A stretch of DNA of 64,000 bases from Gordonia rubripertincta (GTDB lineage Bacteria; Actinomycetota; Actinomycetes; Mycobacteriales; Mycobacteriaceae). The position numbers and the translations under genes were made by a program. Within the stretch, counting starts at the first letter, position 1; each line of letters begins with the position of its first letter. Below the pieces are notes generated by a model, which did no database searches, was not told the DNA's origin, and saw only the letters and a program-made list of their open reading frames with translations. Location of the stretch: the NCBI RefSeq assembly GCF_038024875.1, contig NZ_CP136136.1, forward strand, positions 4,402,001-4,466,000. The letters run 5' to 3'. Shown here piece after piece: positions 29,113 to 36,770 of the stretch.

Positions 29113-29463
29113 GTGGCCACTCGCAGCACGACCCGCGCCAACCGCTACGCCAAGCGGCGTCGTAAGCGCGTCGCCTCCCGCGACAACGATCTCACCGACA
29201 CCCAATGGCTCGCTCTTCAGGACGCGTGGGGCGGGTGCGCGTACTGCGGTGCCGACGGGGTCGCTCTGCAGCGCGACTGCATGCTGGCCATCTCGCGCGG
29301 TGGCCGGTACACGATCTCCAACGTCGTCCCATGCTGCGGTTCGTGCAACGCGAGCAAGTGCAATTCCGAGGTCACCTCCTGGATGCGACGGAAGAAGCTC
29401 GACGAGAAGGCGTTCCTGGTGCGTCAGTACGAAGTCAGCAAGCTCCTCGCCGACGTGGAGTAG
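29113..29463 (+). CDS. Small HNH endonuclease
   Basis: A 116-residue basic protein. The first 25 residues are nearly all Arg/Lys/Thr (RANRYAKRRRKRVASR). The HNH core has the zinc pairs CAYCG and CCGSCNASKC, with the DCMLAISRGGRYTISNVVP block between them where the usual first His is replaced by cysteine-containing sequence. A tail of about 30 residues follows. The GTG start is 94 bp from thyA. Similar small HNH proteins occur in phages and mobile DNA; no host inteins or introns are nearby. A copy of the 12-bp palindrome lies 33 bp after its stop. Confidence 0.8.
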   Translation: MATRSTTRANRYAKRRRKRVASRDNDLTDTQWLALQDAWGGCAYCGADGVALQRDCMLAISRGGRYTISNVVPCCGSCNASKCNSEVTSWMRRKKLDEKAFLVRQYEVSKLLADVE

Positions 29464-29495
29464 TCCGGAGTCCACGACCGGGCTGCTCCAGAAGT

Positions 29496-29507
29496 GTTCC
29501 GCGGAAC
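29496..29507. repeat. Palindrome GTTCCGCGGAAC, copy 1
   Basis: A perfect 12-bp palindrome between the small HNH gene and the Ddn-like gene, flanked AGT...GCT, so an RNA copy of the plus strand could extend the stem with a U-G pair. It is one of five exact copies, all between 29.5 and 33.9 kb. Confidence 0.75.
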
Positions 29508-29554
29508 GCTCGGTTGCAGCACACTGGGACCATCCCGGTGAAGGAGAGACGACG

Positions 29555-30004
29555 ATGAGCTTCGAGACCTCGGCAGGTACACGTGGCGGCCGTGTGCCGA
29601 AGGGACCGTTCATGCGCATCGTGAACAAGGTCGTCGCGCCGATGATCCGCCGCAAGGGACAGTTCGGCGGGATGAATGCGCTCGTGCTGACGACCGTTGG
29701 CCGCAAGACCGGTCGGGAACGGGTGACCCCGCTCGCCTGGTTCCCGGGCCCCGCCGGCAGTTGGCTGATCGTGGCGTCGGCGAACGGAGCCGTGAACAAC
29801 CCCGGTTGGTACCACAATCTGAAGGCGAACCCGGACAAGGCCCGCATCGAGGTGGACGGCAAGACCGTCGAGGTCCGCGCCCAGCAGCTCCACGGCGACG
29901 AACGCGCCCAGGCCTGGAATCAGATCAACGAGAACGAGCGGTTCGCCGGGTATCAGGAGAAGACCGATCGGGAACTGCCGATCATCAAGCTGACCCCCAG
30001 GTAG
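29555..30004 (+). CDS. Deazaflavin (F420)-dependent nitroreductase-like protein, Ddn family (DUF385)
   Basis: A 149-residue split-beta-barrel protein. Family blocks are MNALVLTTVGRKTGRERVTPLAWF, WLIVASANGAVNNPGWYHNLKANPDKARIEVDG and the C-terminal FAGYQEKTDRELPIIKLTPR. Ddn-type enzymes in actinobacteria use F420 to reduce quinones or nitro compounds; the binding-loop residues look conserved. A GGAGAG site lies just before the ATG. A copy of the 12-bp palindrome begins 3 bases after the stop. Confidence 0.88.
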   Translation: MSFETSAGTRGGRVPKGPFMRIVNKVVAPMIRRKGQFGGMNALVLTTVGRKTGRERVTPLAWFPGPAGSWLIVASANGAVNNPGWYHNLKANPDKARIEVDGKTVEVRAQQLHGDERAQAWNQINENERFAGYQEKTDRELPIIKLTPR

Positions 30005-30006
30005 GT

Positions 30007-30018
30007 GTTCCGCGGAAC
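30007..30018. repeat. Palindrome GTTCCGCGGAAC, copy 2
   Basis: An exact 12-bp copy flanked GGT...ACT, lying in the 24-bp gap between two convergent genes (Ddn-like and K+ channel). This position would suit a bidirectional terminator or a protein-binding site. Confidence 0.75.
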
Positions 30019-30028
30019 ACTGCCGCGG

Positions 30029-30898
30029 TCAACGGTCCTCGGGCCTATCGACCATCGACAGCCGTGTTCCCGGAGTCAACAGGTCATCCACCACCTCGAC
30101 GACATGTGGTGTCCGAGTTGCGATTCCCATGAGGCGCCCCGCGGTCGCCGCCGAGACGACGACGGTGTCGGCACCCGAGCGGCGTAGCAGCGACACGTTC
30201 TGCGCGTCGCGGACCACACCCGCGATGTTGGCCCCGGGACTGAGCTGGCGGGCGGTAAGGGTGATCAGGACGGCTGTCGCGTCGCTGTGAACAGCGATGA
30301 GGATGGCACGGGCCGCGCCGACCTCGGCCAGCTTGAGGACCTCCCTCCGTGTCGCGTCTCCACGAACAGCCACCAGGTTGAGCGATTCCGCGGCGTCGAG
30401 CGCGTTCGGGTCGCTGTCGACCACCACGAGATTCGCGGTGTCCACGCCGGCGTCGATGAGCGCGCGGGCCGCACTTCGACCTTTGGTGCCGAAGCCGACG
30501 ATCACGTGATGGTCGCGCAGGTTGTGCCGCCACCGCTGAATCCGCCACGCCCGACGAGACCGTTCGGTCAGCACCTCGAGAGTCGTCCCGATCAGCACCA
30601 CCAGGAACAGGACGCGCAACGGCGTGACCACGAGGACGTTGACAACTCGAGCTCCCGGGGTCATGGGAGCGATGTCGCCGTAACCTGTGGTCGAGAGCGA
30701 CACGGTGACGTAGTACAGACAGTCCAGGAGTGTGAGTGGAGCATCCAGCGCGTGGCTGTAGGCATCCCGGTCGACGTAGACCACCGCCGTCGCGATCGAG
30801 ATGACACCGACGGCGATGGCAACGCGTATGCCGATCGCACGTACCGGATTCTGTGCGCGTTCGGGAACGTTGATCAGGCCGAGTCCGGTCTGCTGCAT
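30029..30898 (-). CDS. Two-helix K+ channel with cytoplasmic RCK/TrkA-N domain
   Basis: A 289-residue KtrA/Kch-type channel. The first membrane helix is AIGIRVAIAVGVISIATAVVYV; the pore helix leads to the selectivity filter TTGYGD; the second helix is VLVVTPLRVLFLVVLIGTTLEVL. The Rossmann RCK domain starts with HHVIVGFGTKGRSAARALIDAG and has the NAD-binding acid in VVVDSD. The start at 30898 lies one base beyond the nhaA stop (TGA-C-ATG). Its coupling to a Na+/H+ antiporter suggests joint ion and pH homeostasis, which is inferred. Confidence 0.9.
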   Translation of the reverse strand: MQQTGLGLINVPERAQNPVRAIGIRVAIAVGVISIATAVVYVDRDAYSHALDAPLTLLDCLYYVTVSLSTTGYGDIAPMTPGARVVNVLVVTPLRVLFLVVLIGTTLEVLTERSRRAWRIQRWRHNLRDHHVIVGFGTKGRSAARALIDAGVDTANLVVVDSDPNALDAAESLNLVAVRGDATRREVLKLAEVGAARAILIAVHSDATAVLITLTARQLSPGANIAGVVRDAQNVSLLRRSGADTVVVSAATAGRLMGIATRTPHVVEVVDDLLTPGTRLSMVDRPEDR

Positions 30899-30899
30899 G

Positions 30900-32216
30900 T
30901 CACTGCTCTCGCTGGTAGACGTCGGGGATCCCGTCGTGGTCGTCGTCACGCGCCTCTTCGCGAGCAACCGCGCGGTAGTGACGATTTCGTAGCCGAAGGA
31001 GAACTGCGGCCGCCGACGCGGAGATGAGGGAGCCGGCCAGGACCCCGATCTTCACCAGCTCGTCGCGTTCGGTGCCCGATTCGTAGGCGAGGTCACCGAT
31101 GAGTAGCGACACCGTGAATCCGATTCCGGCCAGCATCGCGACGCCGACCACGTCGATCCACCGCACGTCGGCGTCGAGCGATGCGCGGGTGAAGGTGGCC
31201 AGCAGGGCGCTGGTGCCGACGATCCCCACCACCTTGCCGATGACGAGCCCGAAGACGACGCCGAGCGCGATGGGATCGCCGAGGGCGGCACGGAGACCGT
31301 CGAGCCCGCCGATGGCGACGCCTGCGGCAAAGAATGCGAACACCGGGACCGCGAAACCTGCTGAGAGGGGCCTGATCCGGTGCTCGAACTGTTCGGCGAG
31401 ACCCGGCTTGCCCGCGTCGTCGGATTTTCGGTGCAGAACCGGAACGGTGAATCCGAGCAACACCCCCGCGACGGTTGCGTGCACTCCTGACTCGTGGACG
31501 AACGCCCATGTCAGCACCGCGAGCGGAAGCAGGATCCACCAGGCGCGTATCCCCCGCTGCACACAGATCGCGAACGCCGCGAGTGGCAGGAGCGCGAGCG
31601 CCAGAGCCGAGCCGTTGATGGTGTCGCTGTAGAACACCGCGATGACGGTGATCGCGAGCAGGTCGTCGACCACCGCCAGGGTCAGGAGGAAGGTACGCAG
31701 TGCCGCGGGCAGATGTGTGGAGATCACCGCCAGCACCGCGACCGCGAAGGCGATGTCGGTGGCCGTCGGGATGGCCCACCCCTGTACAGCACCGTCGCCG
31801 GCTCGTGCGGTGAATGCCACGAAGATGACGGCCGGTACCGCCATGCCCCCTATGGCGGCGACCACCGGCAGCGCGGCACGGGCGGGGTCACGCAGGTCGC
31901 CGGCGACGAACTCCCGCTTCAACTCCAGGCCGACGATGAAGAAGAAGATCGCGAGGAGGCCATCGGCTGCCCAGGTCGCGAGGGTGAGGTCGAGGGGCAG
32001 GCCGAGGGCGTCGGTACCGAGTCGAACATCGGCGAGATCGAAGTACGCAGCCGACCATGGGGAGTTCGCCCACGCCAACGCGGCCACGGTGGCGATGAGG
32101 AGCAGCATCCCGCCGACGGTTTCCTTGCAGAGGATGTCGGTGATGCGGGAGGTCTCCGGCCAGGAGCCTCGGGCGAACAGGCGCGGTTTCGGTTCAGAGT
32201 GCTGGAGTGGGTGCAT
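30900..32216 (-). CDS. nhaA: Na+/H+ antiporter NhaA
   Basis: A 438-residue antiporter with about 12 membrane segments. Diagnostic blocks are LLAIFFFIVGLELKREFVAGDLRD, WAIPTATDIAFAVAVLAVI with the paired acids in LAVVDDLLAITVIAVFY (the transport Asp-Asp), and SASLDADV-type helix XI sequence. The C-terminal tail (EEARDDDHDGIPDVYQREQ) is hydrophilic and acidic. It is the first gene of a two-gene operon with the K+ channel. Confidence 0.95.
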   Translation of the reverse strand: MHPLQHSEPKPRLFARGSWPETSRITDILCKETVGGMLLLIATVAALAWANSPWSAAYFDLADVRLGTDALGLPLDLTLATWAADGLLAIFFFIVGLELKREFVAGDLRDPARAALPVVAAIGGMAVPAVIFVAFTARAGDGAVQGWAIPTATDIAFAVAVLAVISTHLPAALRTFLLTLAVVDDLLAITVIAVFYSDTINGSALALALLPLAAFAICVQRGIRAWWILLPLAVLTWAFVHESGVHATVAGVLLGFTVPVLHRKSDDAGKPGLAEQFEHRIRPLSAGFAVPVFAFFAAGVAIGGLDGLRAALGDPIALGVVFGLVIGKVVGIVGTSALLATFTRASLDADVRWIDVVGVAMLAGIGFTVSLLIGDLAYESGTERDELVKIGVLAGSLISASAAAVLLRLRNRHYRAVAREEARDDDHDGIPDVYQREQ

Positions 32217-32355
32217 AGTCGTCCTCGGTGGTGCGGCAACGTACGCGTCGCCGCAGACCGCGGAACACGACCAACGACGAACACGCAGCCGACCAGACTT
32301 CCCGGCACTCCGGGAGACAGCTTAACAGCGCACCGGACAAATCGGCGTCACGAAT

Positions 32356-32367
32356 GTTCCGCGGAAC
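32356..32367. repeat. Palindrome GTTCCGCGGAAC, copy 3
   Basis: An exact 12-bp copy, flanked AAT...GCT, 28 bp downstream of the DUF222/HNH stop and upstream of nhaA. It lies at the 3' boundary of the HNH gene. Confidence 0.75.
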
Positions 32368-32395
32368 GCTCTACCCCCTGTGCGGGCGGCCGGAA

Positions 32396-33815
32396 TCACG
32401 CGGCCGCAGGACTGGCCGTCGCCTGGCGCTGCTTCCAGTCCCACACCGCATAGATCACCTCGGTGGCGTACCCGAGGTCGAGTTGCCCGCCACCGACCGG
32501 CACCGTCGCATCCGCGGCAATCCGGCCGTCCGGTCGCCATTGTCCGGGCGCGCCTGTCGGAGGACTCGCCTTTGTCACCGAACCATCGGACATATGGAAC
32601 GAAAACCGTTGCTGCCCATGTCCCTTGATCGCGAACTCGCCCCTATGCAATGCTCGATGACACGAGCCGCACAACAGAATCAGGTTGTCCAACTCGGTCT
32701 CCCCACCGGCCGACCAGAACACCACATGATGCGCGTGCAGATGCCGCGTCCGCCCACATCCCGGCGTCTGACAACACCGATCCCGCAGGAACAACGCCCG
32801 AATCATCGCCTTGGACGGAGCCCGCTGCTTGCGCCCCAACCCCAACAACGCCCGCTTCCCCGGACTTCCAGGAACCCTTCTGGACAACGCTTCTCGTAGC
32901 GACGCACCGCAGGTCGCTTCCCCGACCTCCGCCTCAGAGAGCGCCGGCCCGTCATCCAGATGCGCATGCTCCACCCCGTCTCCGACATGGACCAAGATCT
33001 CGGCCCCGGGAGCGAGGTCGGGCATCGCGATTCCCTCATGCACCATATCGGCCATCGCCACCACCGCCGCAGCAATATTCGACGGTACGTTTCGCCACAG
33101 ATCCCGACGATTCGCCGGCTTCACCTCCGAATCTGTCTCCCCGGATTCGGTTTCCAGTTCGCCGGGAGTGTTCCGCGGAACACTCGGCAGGTCCGGATCG
33201 CCCATCGTGCGAGTGCGTTCATACTCCGCACGCACCGTCCCTGCCAGAAACCGCGCCCCATCAAGAGGCGTCAGGGTCATCGACACCGACAACGATCCAT
33301 CCGCATTCCACTTCCACCGAGCCCACGACTCCGCCGGCGGCGTCAACTCCGCACCATCGCTGTAACCGCGGTCGATCTGACGCATCGCCCGCACCGCCTT
33401 CTCCAGCTGCGACGCTGTGCACGACAACGCCAGATTCACCAACTCCGGCTCACGCAACGGGGTCGCCACCCGCGTCAGCGCTCGCACCTTCGAATACGTC
33501 AGCCGACCTGAAGTGCTGCCGGATCAGCGGGAGCTCGCCCAACGCCTTGGCCACCCGCACCTGTTCATGTGCCGTCCGCGGCGCAATCCCCGCCTTCCAG
33601 GAGAGCCAGTGCGACAGTGAATGAATTCCCGGCCCACGCCATGAGTCCCGCTCATCCAGTTCCGCCACCAGACCAAGGAACTCAGCCGTCAACGCCGTGA
33701 TCTGTGCGGCATAACCGACGACCCGAACCTCGAGTACCTCGTCCGACAACAACTTCGGATCCGTGCCGTCGAACATCGACGACACACCCCCGCCACGCAA
33801 CGCGGTAACAGACAT
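32396..33815 (-). pseudogene. DUF222 / HNH endonuclease (13E12 family), frameshifted
   Basis: Two ORFs together make one DUF222-HNH protein of about 470 residues. The 5' part (ATG 33815) carries FDGTDPKLLSDEVLEVRVVGYAAQITALTAEFL and the DUF222 helix SLSHWLSWKAGIAPRTAHEQVRVAKALGELPLIRQHF. The rest, in another frame, begins YSKVRALTRVATPLREPELVNLAL and ends with the HNH core CCQTPGCGRTRHLHAHHVVFWSAGGETELDNLILLCGSCHRALHRGEF. The break is at about 33505-33515; a net loss of two bases (or gain of one) fits. A palindrome copy lies inside the coding part and others flank it. A LexA-like box precedes the start. Confidence 0.85.
33170..33181. repeat. Palindrome GTTCCGCGGAAC, copy 4 (20-bp perfect palindrome inside HNH gene)
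   Basis: The 12-bp core is extended here to a 20-bp perfect palindrome, GAGT-core-ACTC (33166-33185). It lies within the DUF222/HNH reading frame and encodes SVPRNT in a variable linker. This is the most symmetric copy. Confidence 0.8.
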
Positions 33816-33833
33816 CCCTACCCCCCAGCCAGT

Positions 33834-33849
33834 TCGAACAGGTATACGA
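33834..33849. promoter_or_regulatory. LexA-like box upstream of DUF222/HNH gene
   Basis: Reads TCGTATACCTGTTCGA on the minus strand, two mismatches from the mycobacterial SOS form TCGAACNNNNGTTCGA, and shares ACCTGTTCG with the recA box at 10627-10642. It sits 19 bp before the ATG. In M. tuberculosis several 13E12 (DUF222/HNH) genes are LexA-controlled. Confidence 0.55.
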
Positions 33850-33899
33850 ACAAGCTACCTCGGGCCACCGACAATTCCGCAGGTCACGACATCACGAGC

Positions 33900-33911
33900 G
33901 TTCCGCGGAAC
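33900..33911. repeat. Palindrome GTTCCGCGGAAC, copy 5
   Basis: An exact 12-bp copy, flanked GAGC...GCGG, 85 bp upstream of the DUF222/HNH start. With copy 3 it brackets the HNH gene. Confidence 0.75.
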
Positions 33912-34386
33912 GCGGACGACGTCGACCAAGCATTGTTTCCGCCGGAGTACGAACCCTGTCGGCTCGCTAATTCGCTCTGGCCAGCATCCGACTCGGCCGC
34001 GTGCCGAGCAGCATGAAGATCACCCCTGCGCTCCTCTCAATCAGATCGGGACGGTGGCGACCGGCCACTCGGGGCTGTTCAGAACGGTGACGTGCTGCAC
34101 GGTGGAGTACCAGGCGCCCGGCTGGCGAGCGGTCCCGACTGCCACCGACAAAGCCGTCTTGTCGGAGTAGCGGGCATGATTGCGCAGCGCCCAAGACCTG
34201 CACTGGATGCTGTTGCCGTACGCGCATCCCGAGATGTTGGCCGACTTCGTCGGGAACATGGAGCGCCGAGCCACCGAGGAGCGCAGCGAGTAGTGAAACG
34301 TTATGGGAGAAGATCGCAGGGACATCGTATGACGAGACCCAGGCCCCGCATGTCCTAGACCTATCCGCTCGGGCGGTCCAACGCGG

Positions 34387-34845
34387 TTACTCCATCAACC
34401 CCGCCGCGACCGTGGCACCCAGTTCCCAGCACTTCTCCCGGTCAGCCTTCGTCGGCCCCTCCGAAACCACCACATAGTCAGCGGATTTCACCCAGCCGAG
34501 GCCGGTGGTGATGGAGGTGAGGGCCTTCTCCGCGCCCTCGGTTCCCTGGTTTCCGTGGATGTACGCCCCGAACGGGCGACCCTGCGTCGAGTCGAGAATC
34601 TGGTAGTAGCTGACGTCGAAAGCGTGTTTCAGTGCGCCACTGATGTATCCGAGGTTGGCCGGGGTGCCGAGGATGTAGCCGTCGGCTTCCAGGAAGTCGC
34701 TCGCGGTCACCGCCAACGCGGCTCGACGTACCACCTCGACGCCCTCGATCTCCGGATCGGTGGCACCGGAGACGACCGCTTCGAACATCTCCTGGCATGC
34801 CGGCGACGGTGTGTGGTGGATGATCAGCAGCCTCTTGTCCGCCAT
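34387..34845 (-). CDS. Flavodoxin-like NAD(P)H-dependent oxidoreductase
   Basis: A 152-residue flavodoxin-fold protein. The FMN phosphate loop is IIHHTPSPACQEMFEAV, the second flavin loop is ADGYILGTPANLGYISGALKHAFD, and the third is AYIHGNQGTEGAEKAL. The ATG shares bases with the stop of the upstream DinB-like gene (TGATG) once that gene's frame is corrected, so they form an operon. The electron partner is unknown. Confidence 0.87.
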   Translation of the reverse strand: MADKRLLIIHHTPSPACQEMFEAVVSGATDPEIEGVEVVRRAALAVTASDFLEADGYILGTPANLGYISGALKHAFDVSYYQILDSTQGRPFGAYIHGNQGTEGAEKALTSITTGLGWVKSADYVVVSEGPTKADREKCWELGATVAAGLME

Positions 34846-35404
34846 CAGGACCTCCCTGCGAATGCGAGCAACCGGTCTGCGGCGCTCTCCGACGCCGGTT
34901 CGATCGGCGCCTCGAACATCCCGGCCGCACGTAGTTCGTCGATGACGGGGCGGCGTCGGTGAACACGAAGTCGACCAACCCTTCCGACGGCGCCCATTCG
35001 GCGTCGAGGCCCACGCACAGATCGTGGGTGTGCAAGGCCAGCTCCATGATCCGCATCACCAGGAGCTGGTGGCCCGGGCGTCGGCCGGCACGATGATCGA
35101 CCTCGACGTCGAGGTCGGCGGAGTCGACCGCGGCTCGAAAGGCGTTGTCGCTGCGCCAGAATTCGGCGACCGGGTCACCGGCACCCACGTAGTCGACGTC
35201 GCGCGTCGTCAGGGTGTCGGCGGCGCTGCCACCCTCGAGCAGCATGGCGTAGCGGTAGCCGCCGCCGATGAGGTGGTTGATCAGGTCGCGGTTGGTCCAT
35301 CCCGCGCAACCACTTGTCTCCCCGAGCCTTTCGGGTCCGACGTTCGCCAGATGGTCGGCCCAGAGACGGGCGGCCTCGTCGAGCAAGCTCGTCGGATCGC
35401 TCAT
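34845..35404 (-). CDS. TIGR03086-type DinB/mycothiol-dependent isomerase-like protein (frameshifted as read)
   Basis: A helical DinB-fold protein of 186 residues after correction. The N-terminus reads LLDEAARLWADHLANVGPERLGETSGCAGWTNRDLINHLIGGGYRYAML; the metal-binding region is MRIMELALHTHDLCVGLDAEWAPSEGLVDFVFTDAAP. After AAP the frame breaks: the natural end VIDELRAAGMFEAPIEPAS...RLLAFAGRS lies in another frame. One C is missing on the coding strand in the run at 34947-34950. The corrected stop overlaps the next ATG as TGATG, which supports this frame. Confidence 0.8.
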
Positions 35405-35417
35405 CCCGCCCGACCCC

Positions 35418-35957
35418 TTACTGCTCGCGTCCGTGGAACTGCGCGACCGCGCGTTTCATCATCGCGCGGGCTCGGGGGCGGTCACCGGCGTAGTCGTAGG
35501 CCCGGGCGATGCGGTATGTGTTGCGCCAGTCGTCGGGGTCGGCTTCCCACTCAGCCTTGACCTGGGCGAAGAGTTCGTCGGCGGCGCCGCGTTCCATGCG
35601 GCCCGAGGCGCGGTGCGGAAGGTTCGAGATGTCGAGCTCGCGACCCTCCTCGGCCATGATCGCGGCGAGTTTCTGGTGTTCCAGACCCGCGCGCAGCGTT
35701 GCATAGATGAGCCAGGCGCCGATCAGCGGCAGGGCGATGACGCCGAGCCCCAGACCGATTCCCGCGGCGGTTCCCGTCGCGATCAGCTGGAACCCGCGCC
35801 AGCCGAGCAGCACGAAGTAGACGATCAGCGCGACGACGAGGAACCCGATCATCCAGATGATCGGCCGTGCGTCCTTCTTCTTCGGCCCCAGCTGCGGCGC
35901 GCCGCCTTCGGTGTCGCCGGTGTGGGTGCCCTCGTCGTGTGTGCCGTCATCAACCAT
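35418..35957 (-). CDS. Conserved membrane protein with TPR-like tail (Rv2772c family)
   Basis: A 179-residue protein: a charged N-terminus (DDGTHDEGTHTGD), two membrane helices (PIIWMIGFLVVALIVYFVLL and AAGIGLGLGVIALPLIGAWLIYATL), then a soluble C-terminal part (WEADPDDWRNTYRIARAYDYAGDRPRARAMMKRAVAQF) resembling a tetratricopeptide unit. Only 5 bp from the dapB stop, the same position as Rv2772c. Function unknown. Confidence 0.82.
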   Translation of the reverse strand: MVDDGTHDEGTHTGDTEGGAPQLGPKKKDARPIIWMIGFLVVALIVYFVLLGWRGFQLIATGTAAGIGLGLGVIALPLIGAWLIYATLRAGLEHQKLAAIMAEEGRELDISNLPHRASGRMERGAADELFAQVKAEWEADPDDWRNTYRIARAYDYAGDRPRARAMMKRAVAQFHGREQ

Positions 35958-35962
35958 GGGGA

Positions 35963-36712
35963 TCAGAGGTCCATCAGTTCTTCGAGTCCGATGGTCAGAC
36001 CGGGGCGGTCGCCGATGCTGCGCACACCGAGGAGCACACCGGGCGCGAACGACGACCGGTCGAGCGAGTCGTGGCGGATGGTGAGCGTCTCCCCCTCGGT
36101 GCCGAGCAGAACCTCCTGGTGGGCGACGAGGCCCGCCAGACGCACCGAGTGGACGTGGACGCCGTCGACCACAGCTCCTCGCGCGCCGTCGAGTTCGGAG
36201 GTGGTGGCGTCGGGGCTCGCGCCGACGCCGGCATCGGCGCGCGCGCGGCCGATCAGCTCGGCGGTGCGGTAGGCGGTGCCCGACGGGGCGTCGGCCTTCT
36301 GCGGGTGGTGCAGTTCGACGACCTCGACCGAGTCGTAGTACTTGGCGGCCTGCGCGGCGAAACGCATCGACAGGACGGCGCCGATGGCGAAGTTCGGGGC
36401 GATCAACACGCCGACCTTCGGGTTCTCGGCGAGCCAGCCGCGCACGGTCTCGAGGCGTTCCTCGGTGAAGCCGGTGGTGCCGACGACGGCGTGAATCCCA
36501 TTGGCGATGAGGTACTTCAGGTTGTCCATCACGACGTCCGGGTGGGTGAAGTCGACGACGACCTGGGTGTCGGTGTCGGAGAAGAACTCCAGCGAGTCAC
36601 CCTTGTCGACGCCCACGGTGTAGGTGAGGTCGTCGGCGTTCTCGACCGCCGTGACGATCGCCTGCCCGACCTTGCCCTGACTGCCCAGGACACCCACCTT
36701 GATACCGCTCAT
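35963..36712 (-). CDS. dapB: 4-hydroxy-tetrahydrodipicolinate reductase DapB
   Basis: The NAD(P)H-dependent second step of diaminopimelate synthesis. A 249-residue enzyme with the nucleotide motif VGVLGSQGKVGQAIV, VVGTTGFTEERL, APNFAIGAVLSMRFA and the substrate motif ELHHPQKADAPSGTA with catalytic His/Lys. The ATG at 36712 was chosen; the open frame runs further upstream but without homology. Its DapA partner is encoded at 22.2-23.1 kb. Confidence 0.96.
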   Translation of the reverse strand: MSGIKVGVLGSQGKVGQAIVTAVENADDLTYTVGVDKGDSLEFFSDTDTQVVVDFTHPDVVMDNLKYLIANGIHAVVGTTGFTEERLETVRGWLAENPKVGVLIAPNFAIGAVLSMRFAAQAAKYYDSVEVVELHHPQKADAPSGTAYRTAELIGRARADAGVGASPDATTSELDGARGAVVDGVHVHSVRLAGLVAHQEVLLGTEGETLTIRHDSLDRSSFAPGVLLGVRSIGDRPGLTIGLEELMDL

Positions 36713-36770
36713 GTCCACCCTCTTCGATCTCGACGTGTCAACGGAACTCAGTCTAGTGGCGAGGACCTTG

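Larger units (their letters stand above)
33816..34386. other. 571-bp gap without a confident gene; possible gene remnants
   Basis: Holds the LexA-like box and palindrome copy 5, then sequence of mixed composition. On the plus strand 34180-34293 (TTG start) would encode 37 residues ending WMLLPYAHPEMLADFVGNME plus a short charged tail. On the minus strand a 94-codon frame (34041-34325) covers the same DNA. The minus-strand codons just below 34055 read IERSAGVIFMLLGT, like the C-terminal helix of LysE-type exporters. None is convincing alone; I read the stretch as decayed DNA. Confidence 0.4.

Noticed and set aside
29496..33911. ParB-binding parS sites
   Set aside because: GTTCCGCGGAAC resembles parS (GTTTCACGTGAAAC) only at its ends; the core and length differ, and the segment is not near origin genes.
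29496..33911. CRISPR array
   Set aside because: The repeats are 12-20 bp palindromes at irregular distances of 0.5 to 2.3 kb with genes between them, and no cas genes are present.
34041..34325. A 94-codon minus-strand gene in the HNH-flavodoxin gap
   Set aside because: It overlaps an equally plausible plus-strand frame, lacks a clear ribosome-binding site and matches no family I know; kept only as a possible remnant.
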